Positions 52,011-63,966 of a DNA stretch of 64,000 nt are shown here, piece after piece. The stretch is from assembly GCA_905331475.1 (NCBI GenBank), contig CAJNYU010001497.1:1-64000 (forward strand), given 5' to 3'. How positions within the stretch are numbered: position 1 is the stretch's first letter; the number at the start of each line of letters is the position of its first letter. The position numbers and the translations under genes are program-made. The notes under the pieces were generated by a model that made no database searches, had not been told where the DNA came from, and worked only from the letters and a program-made list of their open reading frames with translations. Source of the stretch: Rotaria socialis. Taxonomy: Eukaryota; Rotifera; Eurotatoria; Philodinida; Philodinidae.

Positions 52011-52826
52011 ATGATGAACGTCACTATTGGTATTTATCCATATTTCTCATATATTCCTTCAGTTTATGGCGCTGTATTCTTTTCTGTACTGGTTTATCTT
52101 TCGCTGGTTTTTTGGTTTATTCAATCGTTATTATTTCATTGTCGGCCATGCGTAGTAGGTGTAATAGCTATTTTAATATTTTTTTCTCATCTCCTCACTT
52201 TCATTGAACTCATCCTACGTTCAACACTGACAATTGAGGAGAGAAACACAAAACCATTGTATAAAGTTACGGCATCACTCATAAGTACAAGTTCTCAACT
52301 TTTGCTGGCGTCTAATTTTCAATGTTTAGTAGAAATGCGCGGCAAAATGAAAAGTCGTCCAATCGATATAGTTGCAGCTATTATTGTACCTATAGGTTTG
52401 ATTGGAGCTGGTGTCTTATTCGGCATTGCAAAAAAATTTTCATTTATTTTTGAACGTCTTCAACTTAGTTTTCACTTACGTCAAATCTCAGTTGGCATTA
52501 TTATATTATATGTTTTACTCTTCTTTGTTTTTTGGCATTTCAATGTAATTAATGTTCGTCGTCGCTTCATTAAGCCACTATTAATCATTACGAATGTTTG
52601 CCTTTTAATTGATGCCATTTATGTATTCGCTACTTCTATACCATCTCTTTTCACTTCACTCAATGAAAACGAATTTTGGTTCTATGTAGGCCATTTATTA
52701 CCGTCTTTTATTGCTCTTTTTACATGGACACTCTTGTATTGGCGAAAATCGCCAACGGCTGCTGACAAGATTAATGAAAATAGTGAGAATGGCAAGGAAA
52801 TTCTATTATCAACTTGTACATCATGA
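52011..52826 (+). CDS. seven-helix membrane protein, RTA1-like
   Basis: Intronless, 271 residues, with about seven hydrophobic helices (for example VFFSVLVYLSLVFWFIQSLL, VVGVIAILIFFSHLLTFIEL, IVAAIIVPIGLIGAGVLFGI, ISVGIIILYVLLFFVFWHF and LPSFIALFTWTLLYW) and a polar C-tail. The N-terminal YIPSVYGAVFF segment and the spacing of helices resemble the fungal RTA1/lipid-translocating exporter family, which act in the plasma membrane in lipid-drug responses. The match is by pattern only, and a divergent GPCR-like protein is the alternative. If RTA1-like, transfer from fungi is possible, since the family is mainly fungal and the gene lacks introns. Confidence 0.5.
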   Translation: MMNVTIGIYPYFSYIPSVYGAVFFSVLVYLSLVFWFIQSLLFHCRPCVVGVIAILIFFSHLLTFIELILRSTLTIEERNTKPLYKVTASLISTSSQLLLASNFQCLVEMRGKMKSRPIDIVAAIIVPIGLIGAGVLFGIAKKFSFIFERLQLSFHLRQISVGIIILYVLLFFVFWHFNVINVRRRFIKPLLIITNVCLLIDAIYVFATSIPSLFTSLNENEFWFYVGHLLPSFIALFTWTLLYWRKSPTAADKINENSENGKEILLSTCTS

Positions 52827-53629
52827 TTAGTAGCTAATCTTTTTTGATGCTTTGACATATATCATTATGGAGACTTGTACTTGTGTAATCTTACCAAGTT
52901 TTTGGAATGTAACATATTTCCATGCGTCAATTCCAAACGCATAGTTCTCAAAGTGAATCTCATTCTATTAGAGTAGTTATTTTTGTAATATTAACTGCGA
53001 AAAACTTTGCTTTCTCTTTCATATCTACGCATTTATATGAAAAAAAAGAAAATTAGAAGAAAATGCCTAAATAAAATAAATATCAGAACAAAATTAATTT
53101 AAATTATTCGCCATTTTGATAACTAGATTCTGTCACATATGAAAAAATGTAGTTTGTAAATAAATTACATCAAGTTCGGTAGCATATAATTAAAAGATGA
53201 TTTTCTCACTTGGCAATATCAGCCTAGTTTACAAAGAAACTATAATATATTTCTTCTTCACGTTACTATTAAATCATTCTGAACTATAACAAAATACCTC
53301 AACAACGTACAGTACGATAAATCTATGAGTTGATTCTAACGAAAGATAATAATCCAAATATAACAAAAAGAAAAGTTTCTACTACTTTCTCTTGCAAAAT
53401 TGGCCATTGGCCAATGTCATTCCATGTTTTCATTATTCTTATAATAGTTATCAATGAAAAAAACGAAATATTATACAACCAAGTGAATAGTAATAATCTC
53501 TTTAGGCAAATATGAATTGTTTAAAAGCCTTGTTTTTCATAGCGCACGAGCAAATAGATATTAAATATATTGTAATTATTTCTTGTGAATTTATTGAAAT
53601 AGTAAAGACAATAACATTAAAGTACGCAG
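52827..53629. other. intergenic stretch
   Basis: No supported gene between the 3' ends of the flanking genes. Confidence 0.5.
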
Positions 53630-54311
53630 TTACACAACAATAGCATCAGCTTCAATCTCGATTCGCATGTCAGGATGAACAAAAGCATTGACTTGAACAA
53701 GTGTTGCAGGTACTCGAATACCATAAGAATGAAAAGTTTCTTTGAATGCCCGGCAAACATCAGCTTGATCAGCAATATTAATACTACAGAAAGAAAAAAC
53801 AAGTTTAATTTATTGAAGTGCATATGCCGAATACGAACACAAACATTCGCACACGAACAATATCTGTGATTTGAGCTCCCATTCTTAATAATGCATTAGT
53901 AATGCGTTCAAAGATGATAACTGTTTGATGATATGTACTTTCAGGCTAAAAAATATCATATCCATATTTTTATGAATCACTGTAATTAAGTTTACATGAA
54001 GAACCCCTCCTGTGACAGTGATATCACTAGCTGTCGTACCAGCTACAATGACAAACGGTCCACGTCGAACAGCTCGTGTGTGGCCACATATTTCTTCCCA
54101 TGGATTATTAGTACGTAATTCAAGACGACCTGGTAAGGTTTCAACAACAATGCCAGCACTTGATCGGTTAGGTTCTGTTTCAGCAACATGAAAAGACAAC
54201 GTCTAAGGTAGAATAGTATTATTTAGAGAATTTAACAATAATTAATTTAACAGATTTTTATTCAATCATTCTTACCGTGACCGGCTCAGGTTGTTTCTGT
54301 TCTTCTGTCAT
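53630..54311 (-). CDS. RidA/YjgF-family protein
   Basis: Four exons starting at 54311 (MTEEQKQPEPVT|GTAAGA) and ending with TAA at 53630. The product reads NNPWEEICGHTRAVRRGPFV, VAGTTASDITVTGGVLH, then after an intron PESTYHQTVIIFERITNALL and MGAQITDIVRVR, then NIADQADVCRAFKETFHSYG and PATLVQVNAFVHPDMRIEIE. This is the RidA fold, with the conserved VxAFVHPDMRIEIEA C-terminal block. RidA proteins are trimers that hydrolyse reactive enamine/imine intermediates, though this longer branch may act on other substrates. Introns are short and the first two junctions are canonical in phase 0. The last junction (near 53785-53860) is uncertain by a few bases. Confidence 0.82.
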
Positions 54312-57300
54312 TCTATTATTCACAATATGTACTATTAGACGATTCTATATCAAGTTTATTTACCTGTTATTCGTTATCTGTCTCCTATTCTTTTGTTAAA
54401 TGGACTTATATTTTGTGTAGTTTGCGATAACAAATTGAAATAAATAGAATAGCTTCTAAATATTGATAGGCCGCTTTAAAAACAAGCCAGTTAGGATTAT
54501 AACCTTTAAGAAATGATTGTTTATCAATCTATGTTAAATGATCGCCTGAGAAATTGCCTCAGCTGTTTTTTTCTGATTTATAGTTCCTTTTCGTTTTGGC
54601 ATCTATCCGTTATAGACATTGTACGAAAACAAAAAGTGACTGAGACATAATGTCGTTTCCCATACTCATTCTTTTCATTTATTAACTGTGATAAAGTGCA
54701 ACGTTGTCTATGAGAGAATCGCTAATTGATCAACTTATGATAGGTTTTTTTAAATGTGTGTCCCCATCAAAGGAAATAAACCATAAAAAATTCATTGAAC
54801 TACTGATATTAACTGGTACTCTAGCTGTTGTGTGGCTAGTAAACGTTGAAGATCCATGTCATGACTTTATTACATGATTACTTATAGAAATCAGATCACA
54901 TGAATATATTCCACTACTATCTTAAATGAGTATGCTAATCATTTCAATCGAAGTCTATGATTTTTCTTCATCAATGAAACATAAACATTACGCTTTTATC
55001 ATTCACCAAAATCAACTAGCTCAAGCAAAAACAAACTCTCAAATGTTGCACCTCACTACTGAATAAAGATCTAGGCATATACATTGCGAACAAAAAAGTC
55101 TGCTTTTTGCCAAGTAAATATCTTTACTATGCTACACATTTGGAGTTTAGTTAATTTCGGAAACTATTTTTATCTATGCCAGGTGTCATTGACGTTGGTC
55201 ATATCATTCCCTTATTCTAGCATCTTGTTTTGTATGGGCTACTCATTTATACTCCAATGCACTTCAGCTTCATTCGAATGTAATTATATATATATATACA
55301 CATATAAATGGAACTATTAATCTATGATATTGTATCAATAGTAATTAGGGCGAACAATTTTTGATTATTGCAAGTATTTTTTTGTGATGAAAATTCAATA
55401 TTTATGCTGCTCTTTTTTTCATAGTAATTATATACAATTGATATTGAGAACATAAAAATTTACATCGTTGCTAAATAATGAAGCAAATATAAAAGAATCT
55501 ATATATAACTAGAAGTTTAATTATGATATTTCTTTTATTATAGGGACACGTCTAAAGCAAAAACACTATGAACAATTCATTTGTCTTAGCTAAATGGGAA
55601 AATATAACTATCCCAAAGAAATATTTTTTAAATACATGATCATAGTGATAATAATAGCGCTAAGAATGGAGATTATACCGTATCAATTAGTATTATAAAA
55701 ATTGTAAAGTTCAATTGATGATAATGGTGCCCATTCAACAGATATGTACATATAATAGACAAAGAATATATTATACGCATTAGAATAAAAATTCATTTGG
55801 TAAAAGCAATAATTTAACGGGCAATTATCTAATTTCTCTATAAGACAATGAAAATGTTAAAATACTTTTCGTGGTAGTTTGTAAAAGTAATCATTCATTT
55901 TTCTAACAATTTCCAATATTAATCAATACGAAGAAAGCAAAGTTGACTGTTTATATCAGTCTGTATGAGTATTATAACAATGAACAGTTAAAAAAAATGC
56001 ATAGGAGTCTTAAGTTTCTCAATTCATTAACGTTCTTAAATATTAGTTAAGTGAGCATATATGTATGGGATTGTTTTGTATCAATGATAATAGTAAATTT
56101 AGAAACAAGTGTGATGATAAACTTAAAAATATCATATTCGTCTAAGAACGTAACTATCTTTATTTTTTTTTGAAATTCTCTAATCTATCACATTAAAGAA
56201 TCAAAGATATAACCTTGATGAAGTTTACTTATTATTGCATTAATGAAGAGTAAATATCATATCATTAAACAGTTTTCAATATTTTAGCAGCTAACACAAA
56301 CTAAGCTATGCAAACCAATTTACGTTCCATTGAAAGATCATGTGTGTATAGTAAAGTCGTGTGTCAAATCTATTGCTTTTATGCGTTGTCCAATTCTTTC
56401 AGCTGGCCGAAAACATTTTTAATATTACTTCAGTGATGACGAAAGATTTGGCGACTTCAATATTATACTCAATCTTTTAAAAGAATCGCTCTCAAATGTA
56501 TATTAAAGAATTCGGTTAATCCTATCATATCAACCTTTTACTTCGCTGAATTTACTTAATGTACAGTTACAGTGGTAGTTGAGCAGTATGGGAACATTTA
56601 ATTTGCTTTTGATTTCTACAAGGTCTTTTTTTAGACATTTACCAGTCTCATCATATATTTGCTCCTTCACAGAGAATTACTAAAATATAGTTGAAGTATT
56701 TAGAAATCATTAACGAATTGTATGTCATAAGCTCAGGAATTTGAGCATCGGAAACTCATTGCTACCAACGCTTATATGCACTAGTTTAGAATATTCTTCG
56801 TTATCAGATAAATAAGTTGGTCAGAATATGTTTTGAACTTGGTTACATTTGATAAAATATTGCGTATGGGTATGATCAAAATTTATAACTGATGCAAATG
56901 TGTTCATTTGCGTTTTGAATGTTTTAGCATGATTGCGTAGTCAAGCATTGTCTAGAATTTTTTCTAATATTTTCATTAAAAGTAGAATAATACATAGATT
57001 TCTTTCAAAACAAAATGAAACTAGTTAAGTATAGTTATTAGTGATTTTTACTGCTTAAAAAATATGATTTGTATCGAAGAAAAAAAACAGTTCTTTTCGT
57101 TCTAGTAAGTGTCAGATATTTGTAACATAGATTTTATGAAAAGAACGATTATTTTATAAAAAAAAAAAAAACAGGGACAAAATCGAAATGAATTGTACAT
57201 AAGTTTGAAAAAGAAATATTCAAAGAAAAAAGAAAAAGAAAGAACAGATTTTACTAAGAATAATAAATAAAAAAGCCGAGAATATTTCACCTAGGACAAG

Positions 57301-58382
57301 TTTATTATATTTTTAGTAGGGATTTTGTTCTGTTACTGCTGATTTTATTTCCAATGAATCTATCGAATCAAATGAATTTGAATTATTTTTTCTAGGGTAT
57401 TTATTCTTTTCTTAGAGTCCAGCTTCTAACTTTTAGAAAAATACGATATCAATCAAGTTAGCTTTCAATTAAAAGCGATTGTATATCTGACAAAAAAAGA
57501 ATCTGAATTTGATTTGACGGCAATTCTTATTAGAATTTGAATTGAAGAGCACGTATCTATGTTTAATGTTAGATATTTAGTACTTGCATGAAATAAAGAA
57601 TCGAACAAGATATGGATTACTTTAGTTTAACAATCGATATTTTCGTTTTTTTTAAATAAGGCTTATCAATCGAAATTTAAACTAGTCAAATAAATTTTTT
57701 GTTAGACTTATTTCTGAAAATTTAGTCGGATGTATTTTCATTATATGGTCGGAATGTTTAAATCAAACGTATTTCAAAGATATGATTTGATTTCAAATAT
57801 GAGGCTGATGCTTTTGATAATCCCAAATATTCTTATATGAAACACAAAGAATAAATATACATCTAAATAAGTTCGTTGCTAAACGTGAAAAATACTTCTA
57901 TATGATTGACTTTTTACTAAAATAAGACGTCTATCCACAAATCTTGAAAATCAAAGAAATAATCTCCTAAAACGGATGGTTATTTTTGAATCGTTTTTCA
58001 GTAGATTATTACGATTAATTAAAAGTGAAATAAAGCATTAAGGAGAAAATCTAAAGTCAATATTCTCACAGAGGATAAGGTCAAATATTATCTTTTTTTC
58101 TGTTATCAATATAGCTGTATGTGTTCTGAATCGGTTGCTTAGGTATTATTTATCGCTCTGTATACGTTTTCGCATAACGATGTTTGTTTCATAATATATT
58201 TTCTTTGAATCAAAAATCGAGACGATAACTTTAGACGCTGCATAAAATATTCTATAATTTTGTTTTTGCTGTGGTTGAAATAAAATACATTTTTATTTTT
58301 TATAGAAAGAAAAAAACGAGGTCTGCGCAACGATGAAAAATCCATACTTGACTATGTTTTATTTCTACCCAAGGAGTAATAT
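54312..58382. other. gene-free AT-rich stretch
   Basis: About 4 kb with no supported gene or RNA. Holds poly-A and TA runs (57160, 55270). The short frames have no motifs. Confidence 0.6.
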
Positions 58383-60983
58383 ATGACTTGTATAAACGAG
58401 AAAATAATTGATTCAATTCATCAGATAGAAAATCTTCTATTCTGTGGTGATATACTTAATGAAACTTCGTCTCAACCGTTAATCAATCTTCGCAATCAAT
58501 TAAAACAGATCGATGACGAATATGACCTTAACAAAAAGGATGAAATCGAGAGCCTTATTCCTATTCTTGACTATTTTGAAATAAACTCTTTTTGTCATTT
58601 TATCAAATTATATTCTTCTGTAATTCCGTCTACTCTCGTAACAGTTATATTCGATATAGTTCGTCTTAAAATATATAATAATCTAATAGTCTATCCGGCG
58701 TTAACCGATTATTATTTTAATTTATCACTTACATATTTAATTGCTGACTCAACAATTGATTATCTTATTGATACGAAGAATATTCTATCAAATTTAGACG
58801 AAGAATTTCTTCATTTATTCTCTTCTATTTGTTCGCGATCGATTTATGTTAAGACAAAGATTTCCTATTCAATTTATGCTTCACATAAAAATATTCCAAC
58901 ATTTTTTCAATTGAATAATTCAACCGAACGACTATTAAAAGCGTTGATAACATATTTAAACAATTATTTTTTCAATAATCATCAAAAATATCAAAGTTAT
59001 ATATCGATTTTCAAATGGCTTATTAATATGGCAAATGTCTACGGATTTGTTCCTTATTTAGTTAATACTGGTTATCCATATGCTATTTCACAATGGATGT
59101 CAATTGAAAAAATTGAATTTAAAGATATTTCTCTTGAATTATGGTCGTTAGTTGTAACATTATTACATAATCTAGTTCGACATTGGATGGGCGTGGAAGC
59201 TCTTAATAAATTAAAAATGATCGATACTCTCAAGGAGTGGAGAGAAAATTATATATCTGTAATATCAATTACTGATTATGACGAAAATGATCAAGATATT
59301 CTGATGGCTTATTATCTTGTTTATTCAGCCTTGTTGGAACCAAAGGAATTAAAAAAAGAAAGTATTTCCAGTATTCGAAAAGTTCTTGATTATATTCTTG
59401 AACAAACAGTAAAAGCATTTGATTCTATTGATCTTACTTCTGGTGCATATAATGTTTGTGAATATTTAGATGGACTTGCTAAATTTGTTGTTAATGATAC
59501 TTTTCTTATTTATACTATTTCATATGAACACATTTATGAATTATTTACTGAAAAATTTCTCTTATTTGATACTATATATGAGTTAACAGCACTTAATACA
59601 ATTATTTGTGCATCCCTGTATACAATATTTTGGTCAATTAGTTTTCTACCTGAATACAGTGTGAAATTAAAATTCAATGCTAAATTTGTGTCTTCAATTG
59701 AACAAAGAGCAAAAACTCAATCAATGGATGAACATGCTGTAGTCATGCGACGAGCAGCTAAAGGAATTCTTTTTAATCTTGGTAGTACACACACAGATAT
59801 GCAATCGATCGAAGATAATCATAATGATGAAGATAATAGTAAGGTAAAAGTCATGATTTCTTATGCACATAAAGATACTACATTTTGTAAAAAACTTGTT
59901 ACAAAAATGCAAGAACGTTTTCAAGGTGATATTTGGGTTGATTTTAATAAACTATCTCCACAGTATGAAGATGATTGGGAAGAAATTGCTAAAGCAATAA
60001 CTCGATGTGATGTTATTCTAATGATTGTTACTGAAAATTATTGTAGTTCAAAAAGTTGTCGAAGAGAAGTTATTCATGCTGACAAAAGAAACAAACGTAT
60101 GATACCTATTTATCAAGGAAAAGATTACAAAGCAGATGATTGGTTTGAAATTCGTGTTGGTTCTGCAACATGGGTTCGTTTTGGAGATAAGAAAAATGAT
60201 GAAGAAGTGATGGAAATTCTTCTAGGATTGATTAATGTACTAGATAAAAGTAAAAAGAATGATGAAAAATTTACATCATCGAATAAATCACATTTGAATA
60301 TTAAATCAGAAACCAATACAATTAACATGATAAATACACAAACTGTAGAAACGATATCGTCTGCATCTTCTAGACCAATTATAGAAATTCCCGATATACA
60401 ATCACAGTCAGAAACAACTGTATCGAACGCTACTCCTACTTCTTCAATTGAACAATGGACTTGTGAAGAAATACAACAATGGCTTCATTTACCACCATCT
60501 ACTCTTCAATTATCATCTGGTCGAGCTTTAATCGCATATATGAACTTATTATCATATGACGATGCACAATACGACGAATATGAACATCGAATGCGTCATA
60601 ATGGTATAAGTCGAGAACAATTTTCTAATTTAATATCATCATTTGCATCTGTTCGTTCGTTAAACAATATCTCAACTATTACGCCAAATAAATTCTTTGA
60701 TGAGTGGACACGTGAAGAAATAAAATATTGGTTTCAACAAAATAACTTATCGGATTCTTTATTAAATACATTGGATTTTGTTGATGGATCACAACTGATT
60801 ACGTATGGAAAATTAATTATCGATTCACCAGTACGTATTGATCAAGAATATGGTCGATTAAGAAATCATATTGGCAATGATCGTTTTCATCTCAATGAAT
60901 ATGCTCGGCTGTTGAGTGGTCTGAAGAAAATTGTCAATCAATCAAAATCAAAAGAGGAACCAGTCTCCTGTAATATTCTCTAA
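58383..60983 (+). CDS. TIR-domain protein with two C-terminal SAM-like modules
   Basis: Intronless, 866 residues. Residues 1 to about 470 are alpha-helical with no named motif, possibly armadillo-like. The TIR domain spans about 487-605: KVKVMISYAHKD, IWVDFNKLSP, AITRCDVILMIVTENYCSS, CRREVIHADKRNKRMIPIYQ and WVRFGDK. Glu562 in SKSCRREV occupies the position of the catalytic Glu of NAD+-cleaving TIR domains such as SARM1. After a Ser/Thr/Asn-rich linker come two SAM-like segments with the same opening: WTCEEIQQWLHL (Trp692) and WTREEIKYWFQQ (Trp775). SARM1 has helical-SAM-SAM-TIR; here the TIR precedes the SAM-like pair. A cytosolic NADase or signalling scaffold is likely. The start Met at 58383 follows in-frame stops. 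Confidence 0.82.
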   Translation: MTCINEKIIDSIHQIENLLFCGDILNETSSQPLINLRNQLKQIDDEYDLNKKDEIESLIPILDYFEINSFCHFIKLYSSVIPSTLVTVIFDIVRLKIYNNLIVYPALTDYYFNLSLTYLIADSTIDYLIDTKNILSNLDEEFLHLFSSICSRSIYVKTKISYSIYASHKNIPTFFQLNNSTERLLKALITYLNNYFFNNHQKYQSYISIFKWLINMANVYGFVPYLVNTGYPYAISQWMSIEKIEFKDISLELWSLVVTLLHNLVRHWMGVEALNKLKMIDTLKEWRENYISVISITDYDENDQDILMAYYLVYSALLEPKELKKESISSIRKVLDYILEQTVKAFDSIDLTSGAYNVCEYLDGLAKFVVNDTFLIYTISYEHIYELFTEKFLLFDTIYELTALNTIICASLYTIFWSISFLPEYSVKLKFNAKFVSSIEQRAKTQSMDEHAVVMRRAAKGILFNLGSTHTDMQSIEDNHNDEDNSKVKVMISYAHKDTTFCKKLVTKMQERFQGDIWVDFNKLSPQYEDDWEEIAKAITRCDVILMIVTENYCSSKSCRREVIHADKRNKRMIPIYQGKDYKADDWFEIRVGSATWVRFGDKKNDEEVMEILLGLINVLDKSKKNDEKFTSSNKSHLNIKSETNTINMINTQTVETISSASSRPIIEIPDIQSQSETTVSNATPTSSIEQWTCEEIQQWLHLPPSTLQLSSGRALIAYMNLLSYDDAQYDEYEHRMRHNGISREQFSNLISSFASVRSLNNISTITPNKFFDEWTREEIKYWFQQNNLSDSLLNTLDFVDGSQLITYGKLIIDSPVRIDQEYGRLRNHIGNDRFHLNEYARLLSGLKKIVNQSKSKEEPVSCNIL

Positions 60984-61952
60984 TGCTTTTTTTAAGGAGA
61001 TTAAGTCTCTAATTTTATTCAATGATTACTGTGAAGGCTCTGTATCATTTAGTGAATAGATTGTCTTTCCATTATTTAACTATTCATCTAGTTTATATTA
61101 AAAGATATTCTTTTTCATCACATCGTCTCTAATTGATTGATAGCAATTAGCTTTGAGTGTGCTTATCAGAGTGCTCTCCATTTTGCAATGCATAATATGC
61201 AGACTAATATGTTTTTTATTCGTTATTTTTAAGAAAAATCATATTTTATAAAGACTAAAGTTATAGGAATTAATGTCTACTAGAAAGATTTCACTGTCTG
61301 AGTCGACACATTTTCAAACGTAAATTTCAACCAGCTAAAACAATTTTTTAAGCATAAACAGTTCTTTGTCAATCGTTTAAATCACATGTTATAGTTAAGA
61401 GTTTCTTTTCGGCATGTATTTGTTTGAGCAATTTTATAATATAAAATGTGCAATAGATAACTCCTTAAATAACAGTAACTATTTTATTGCTCAACGAAGT
61501 AGAAGTCTTTCTGGTCCACTAAAAAGCTGAGTGGATCCTAATTTACGGGTAAAATGAAATAATAGAAAAACAACAGAGAATTACATTATCGATAAATTTC
61601 TTTGAGACACTATCTACTAATATCTGAATTAAAAATAGTAGCATCTCATCACATTTGATTTTAAAGAAGGTCAAACAATAGTTGCAAATGTTGCATATCT
61701 TTACTGGAGTCTTATCTTATTATTTATAGTAACAAATAGACACAAATGCGGTCTTTCTTTTCTTCTTTCTTCTTTCTTCTTTCTGTTTTCTTTCTTTTTT
61801 ATCAAACTTGATAACCATTGAATAACCACTGTAAACATTCTTTCCTTTACATATTATGAAATAATCTAAGTATGTTATACATTTGAAAGTATCATATTCG
61901 CTTTTGATCTAATCTAAGTTGTTGCAAAAGTCGCACACGAAATAAAATCTTT
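60984..61952. other. intergenic stretch with CTT-rich tract
   Basis: No gene seen. A pyrimidine-rich (CTT/TTTCT)n microsatellite lies at about 61755-61800, roughly 150 bp before the next start codon. Confidence 0.5.
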
Positions 61953-62993
61953 TTGAAAAATAACATACAGACAGTCATGACAAACGAAGAGAGTATCTTT
62001 CCTACACAAATAATAGTAGGTGTAGTTGGTATAGGACTCATGGGCTCTAGTATTACTACTTGTCTCTTAATAGCTGGCCATCAAGTTATAGCAGTAGCTC
62101 CAATTCCAATCGATCTTGAAACTGCTGAAACTCGTATTCATGAACATCTCGCTCGATCATTTGAACAAGAAATATGTTTAGAAAAACCAGTTTATTACTT
62201 AAAAAATTTGACTATTACCGAAGATTATAATTGTCTTAAAGTTACTTCCTTAGTTATTGAATGTACTCTTGAAGATATTACAATCAAAAAGCAAGTTTAT
62301 AAAAATATTGAAAATGTCGTATCGAATGAAACTATCATTACAAGTAATACATCAGCCATTCCCATTAGTCTTCTGCAAGAAGAGGCTTGTGTACCGAGTC
62401 GATTTTTTGGATTACACTGGGCTGAGCCATCTCATACAACACGATTTTTAGAAATTATTTGCGGTAACAAAAGTGATCAGCAAAAGGCCGAATGGTTATA
62501 TCAACTTTCACATCATTGGGCTAAAGAACCAACACTCGTAAGAAAAGATATTCGTGGCTTTATCACCAATCGTCTTATGTATGCTTTATATCGAGAAGCG
62601 TTTTATCTAGTCGAAAATGGATACGCTACTGTTGATGATGTTGATCGAGCATGTCGCAATAATGCTGGTTATTGGATGACTTTAGTTGGTTGCTTTCGAT
62701 GGATGGATCTTACAGGCATTCCAGCTTATCATGCTGTTATGCGAGATTTATTGCCTACGCTGTGTAATGAAACTGAAATACCGAAACTTATTGATGATAT
62801 TGTTAAAACAGGTGGAAAAGGTATTCTAAATGGTAATGGTTTCTATAATTATACACCAGAAGAGGCTCGTTTATGGCGTGAAACTTTTGAAGAGTTTAGT
62901 TATGATATTCGACGATTAGCATTGAAATATCCTGTTGATGTTGTCACTAGAAAATTGAATGTCCTAGAGAAAAAAAATGAAACTCAAGATTAA
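61953..62993 (+). CDS. 3-hydroxyacyl-CoA dehydrogenase-like protein
   Basis: Intronless, 346 residues. A Rossmann nucleotide site near residue 22 (VGVVGIGLMGSS) is followed by LVIECTLEDITIKKQVYKNI, ETIITSNTSAIPIS, and GLHWAEP with His155 at the catalytic-His place of the family (normally HFFNP). KDIRGFITNRLMYALYREAF and LVENGYATVDDVDRACRNNA lead the C-terminal domain. This is the L-3-hydroxyacyl-CoA dehydrogenase fold, which oxidises 3-hydroxyacyl-CoA with NAD+. The HWAEP variant and the YWMTLVGCFRWMDLTGIPAY region recall bacterial/fungal stand-alone members that may act on other 3-hydroxy acids. No mitochondrial targeting sequence is obvious. The absence of introns could reflect acquisition from bacteria or fungi. 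A second Met at 61977 is an alternative start. Confidence 0.8.
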   Translation: MKNNIQTVMTNEESIFPTQIIVGVVGIGLMGSSITTCLLIAGHQVIAVAPIPIDLETAETRIHEHLARSFEQEICLEKPVYYLKNLTITEDYNCLKVTSLVIECTLEDITIKKQVYKNIENVVSNETIITSNTSAIPISLLQEEACVPSRFFGLHWAEPSHTTRFLEIICGNKSDQQKAEWLYQLSHHWAKEPTLVRKDIRGFITNRLMYALYREAFYLVENGYATVDDVDRACRNNAGYWMTLVGCFRWMDLTGIPAYHAVMRDLLPTLCNETEIPKLIDDIVKTGGKGILNGNGFYNYTPEEARLWRETFEEFSYDIRRLALKYPVDVVTRKLNVLEKKNETQD

Positions 62994-63494
62994 CATAATC
63001 GTATTTCTTGACTATATAAAAAGATATTTTCTTTTCGCTTATAAATCAAAGTAATTCAAATTAAGTTACGTCCTTCAATTGTAATATTCTAGATTTTCTT
63101 TTGTATTAAATAAATAATGAAAACGTTACACACAATTATATTTATACACTTATTCATCTCATTTCCATATTCACCTAAAGGTAACTTTATGTTAAATATG
63201 TATTATTAATCTATTGGCTCACTTAAATTTCAAGACTATTGATATAATAAAGTTAATTTTTCAATAGGCCTAATTCTATCTAAATAAAACATTCAAGTAG
63301 TTGCTTGCAGTGCGCATATTTTTAGCTTGAAGTATCGGTTAATTATTATATCATTTCATTGACTTGTTCTCAAACAAAATTATCTTAAGTACACACATTT
63401 ATTTGTCATGTATCGATAGGAATCTATATTAGCACACAAATATACATTAAAAAGAAAGAAGCGACAACAAAAAAAAAGAACAAAAACGATACAC

Positions 63495-63966
63495 TCATCT
63501 ACAATGACACGCTTCGACAATCATATTAGGTAAACGACGAATAAGATAATTATAGTCTGAACTTTTATAGAATACGGTTAAAGGTGCATAACGTTCAGGT
63601 ACACAACCAGCTTTTGGTAGATTTAAATCATTTCTAACGCCTAAACGTTGAAGAAAATATTCAAGAAATGCATGATTTGTCATCAACTAAACACACGAGA
63701 AGAGAAAAGAAAAGAAAAATACTAAAATTATTTTTTCATCAAATATATTGATACTAACTTTAGTTTGACATGAACCCGAACATAGATTAGCCATAAAATT
63801 TTTTGGTTCAATCATCCATGAAGCAAATCCTAAATCAGAAAAATCAATGACAAAAGGTTTTACTGAACATGTTTCCGATTCTAATGTTGATATTGAATCA
63901 TTCCAATTAGAAAGAAATGCATTTGAATCAAGTGTGAATTGTTTTTCTTCAATAAAACGTCGTAAT
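63495..63966 (-). CDS. TGF-beta-family ligand, C-terminal exons (5' partial)
   Basis: The last two exons of a gene that continues past the window end. Exon 63966-63756 (acceptor TGTCATTTAG) ends at CSGSCQTK|GTTAGT, and the last exon begins LMTNHAFLEY after GTGTTTAG and stops at 63495. The mature cystine-knot domain is plain: CSVKPFVIDFSDLGFASWMI, LCSGSC, GCVPERYAPLTVFY and IVEACHCR at the C-terminus. Where most ligands have a CC pair before VP, this one has only GC, so the cysteine that normally makes the intermolecular disulfide is missing, as in GDF9, BMP15 and Lefty. A secreted developmental signal is expected. The pro-domain and cleavage site are outside the window. Confidence 0.8.

Noticed and set aside
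53617..53823. Minus-strand 68-codon hydrophobic frame and its plus-strand partner
   Set aside because: Both overlap the RidA exon, whose real frame carries the family motifs.
57102..57290. Phe-rich 62-codon minus-strand frame
   Set aside because: It is the complement of poly-A/AAAG runs.
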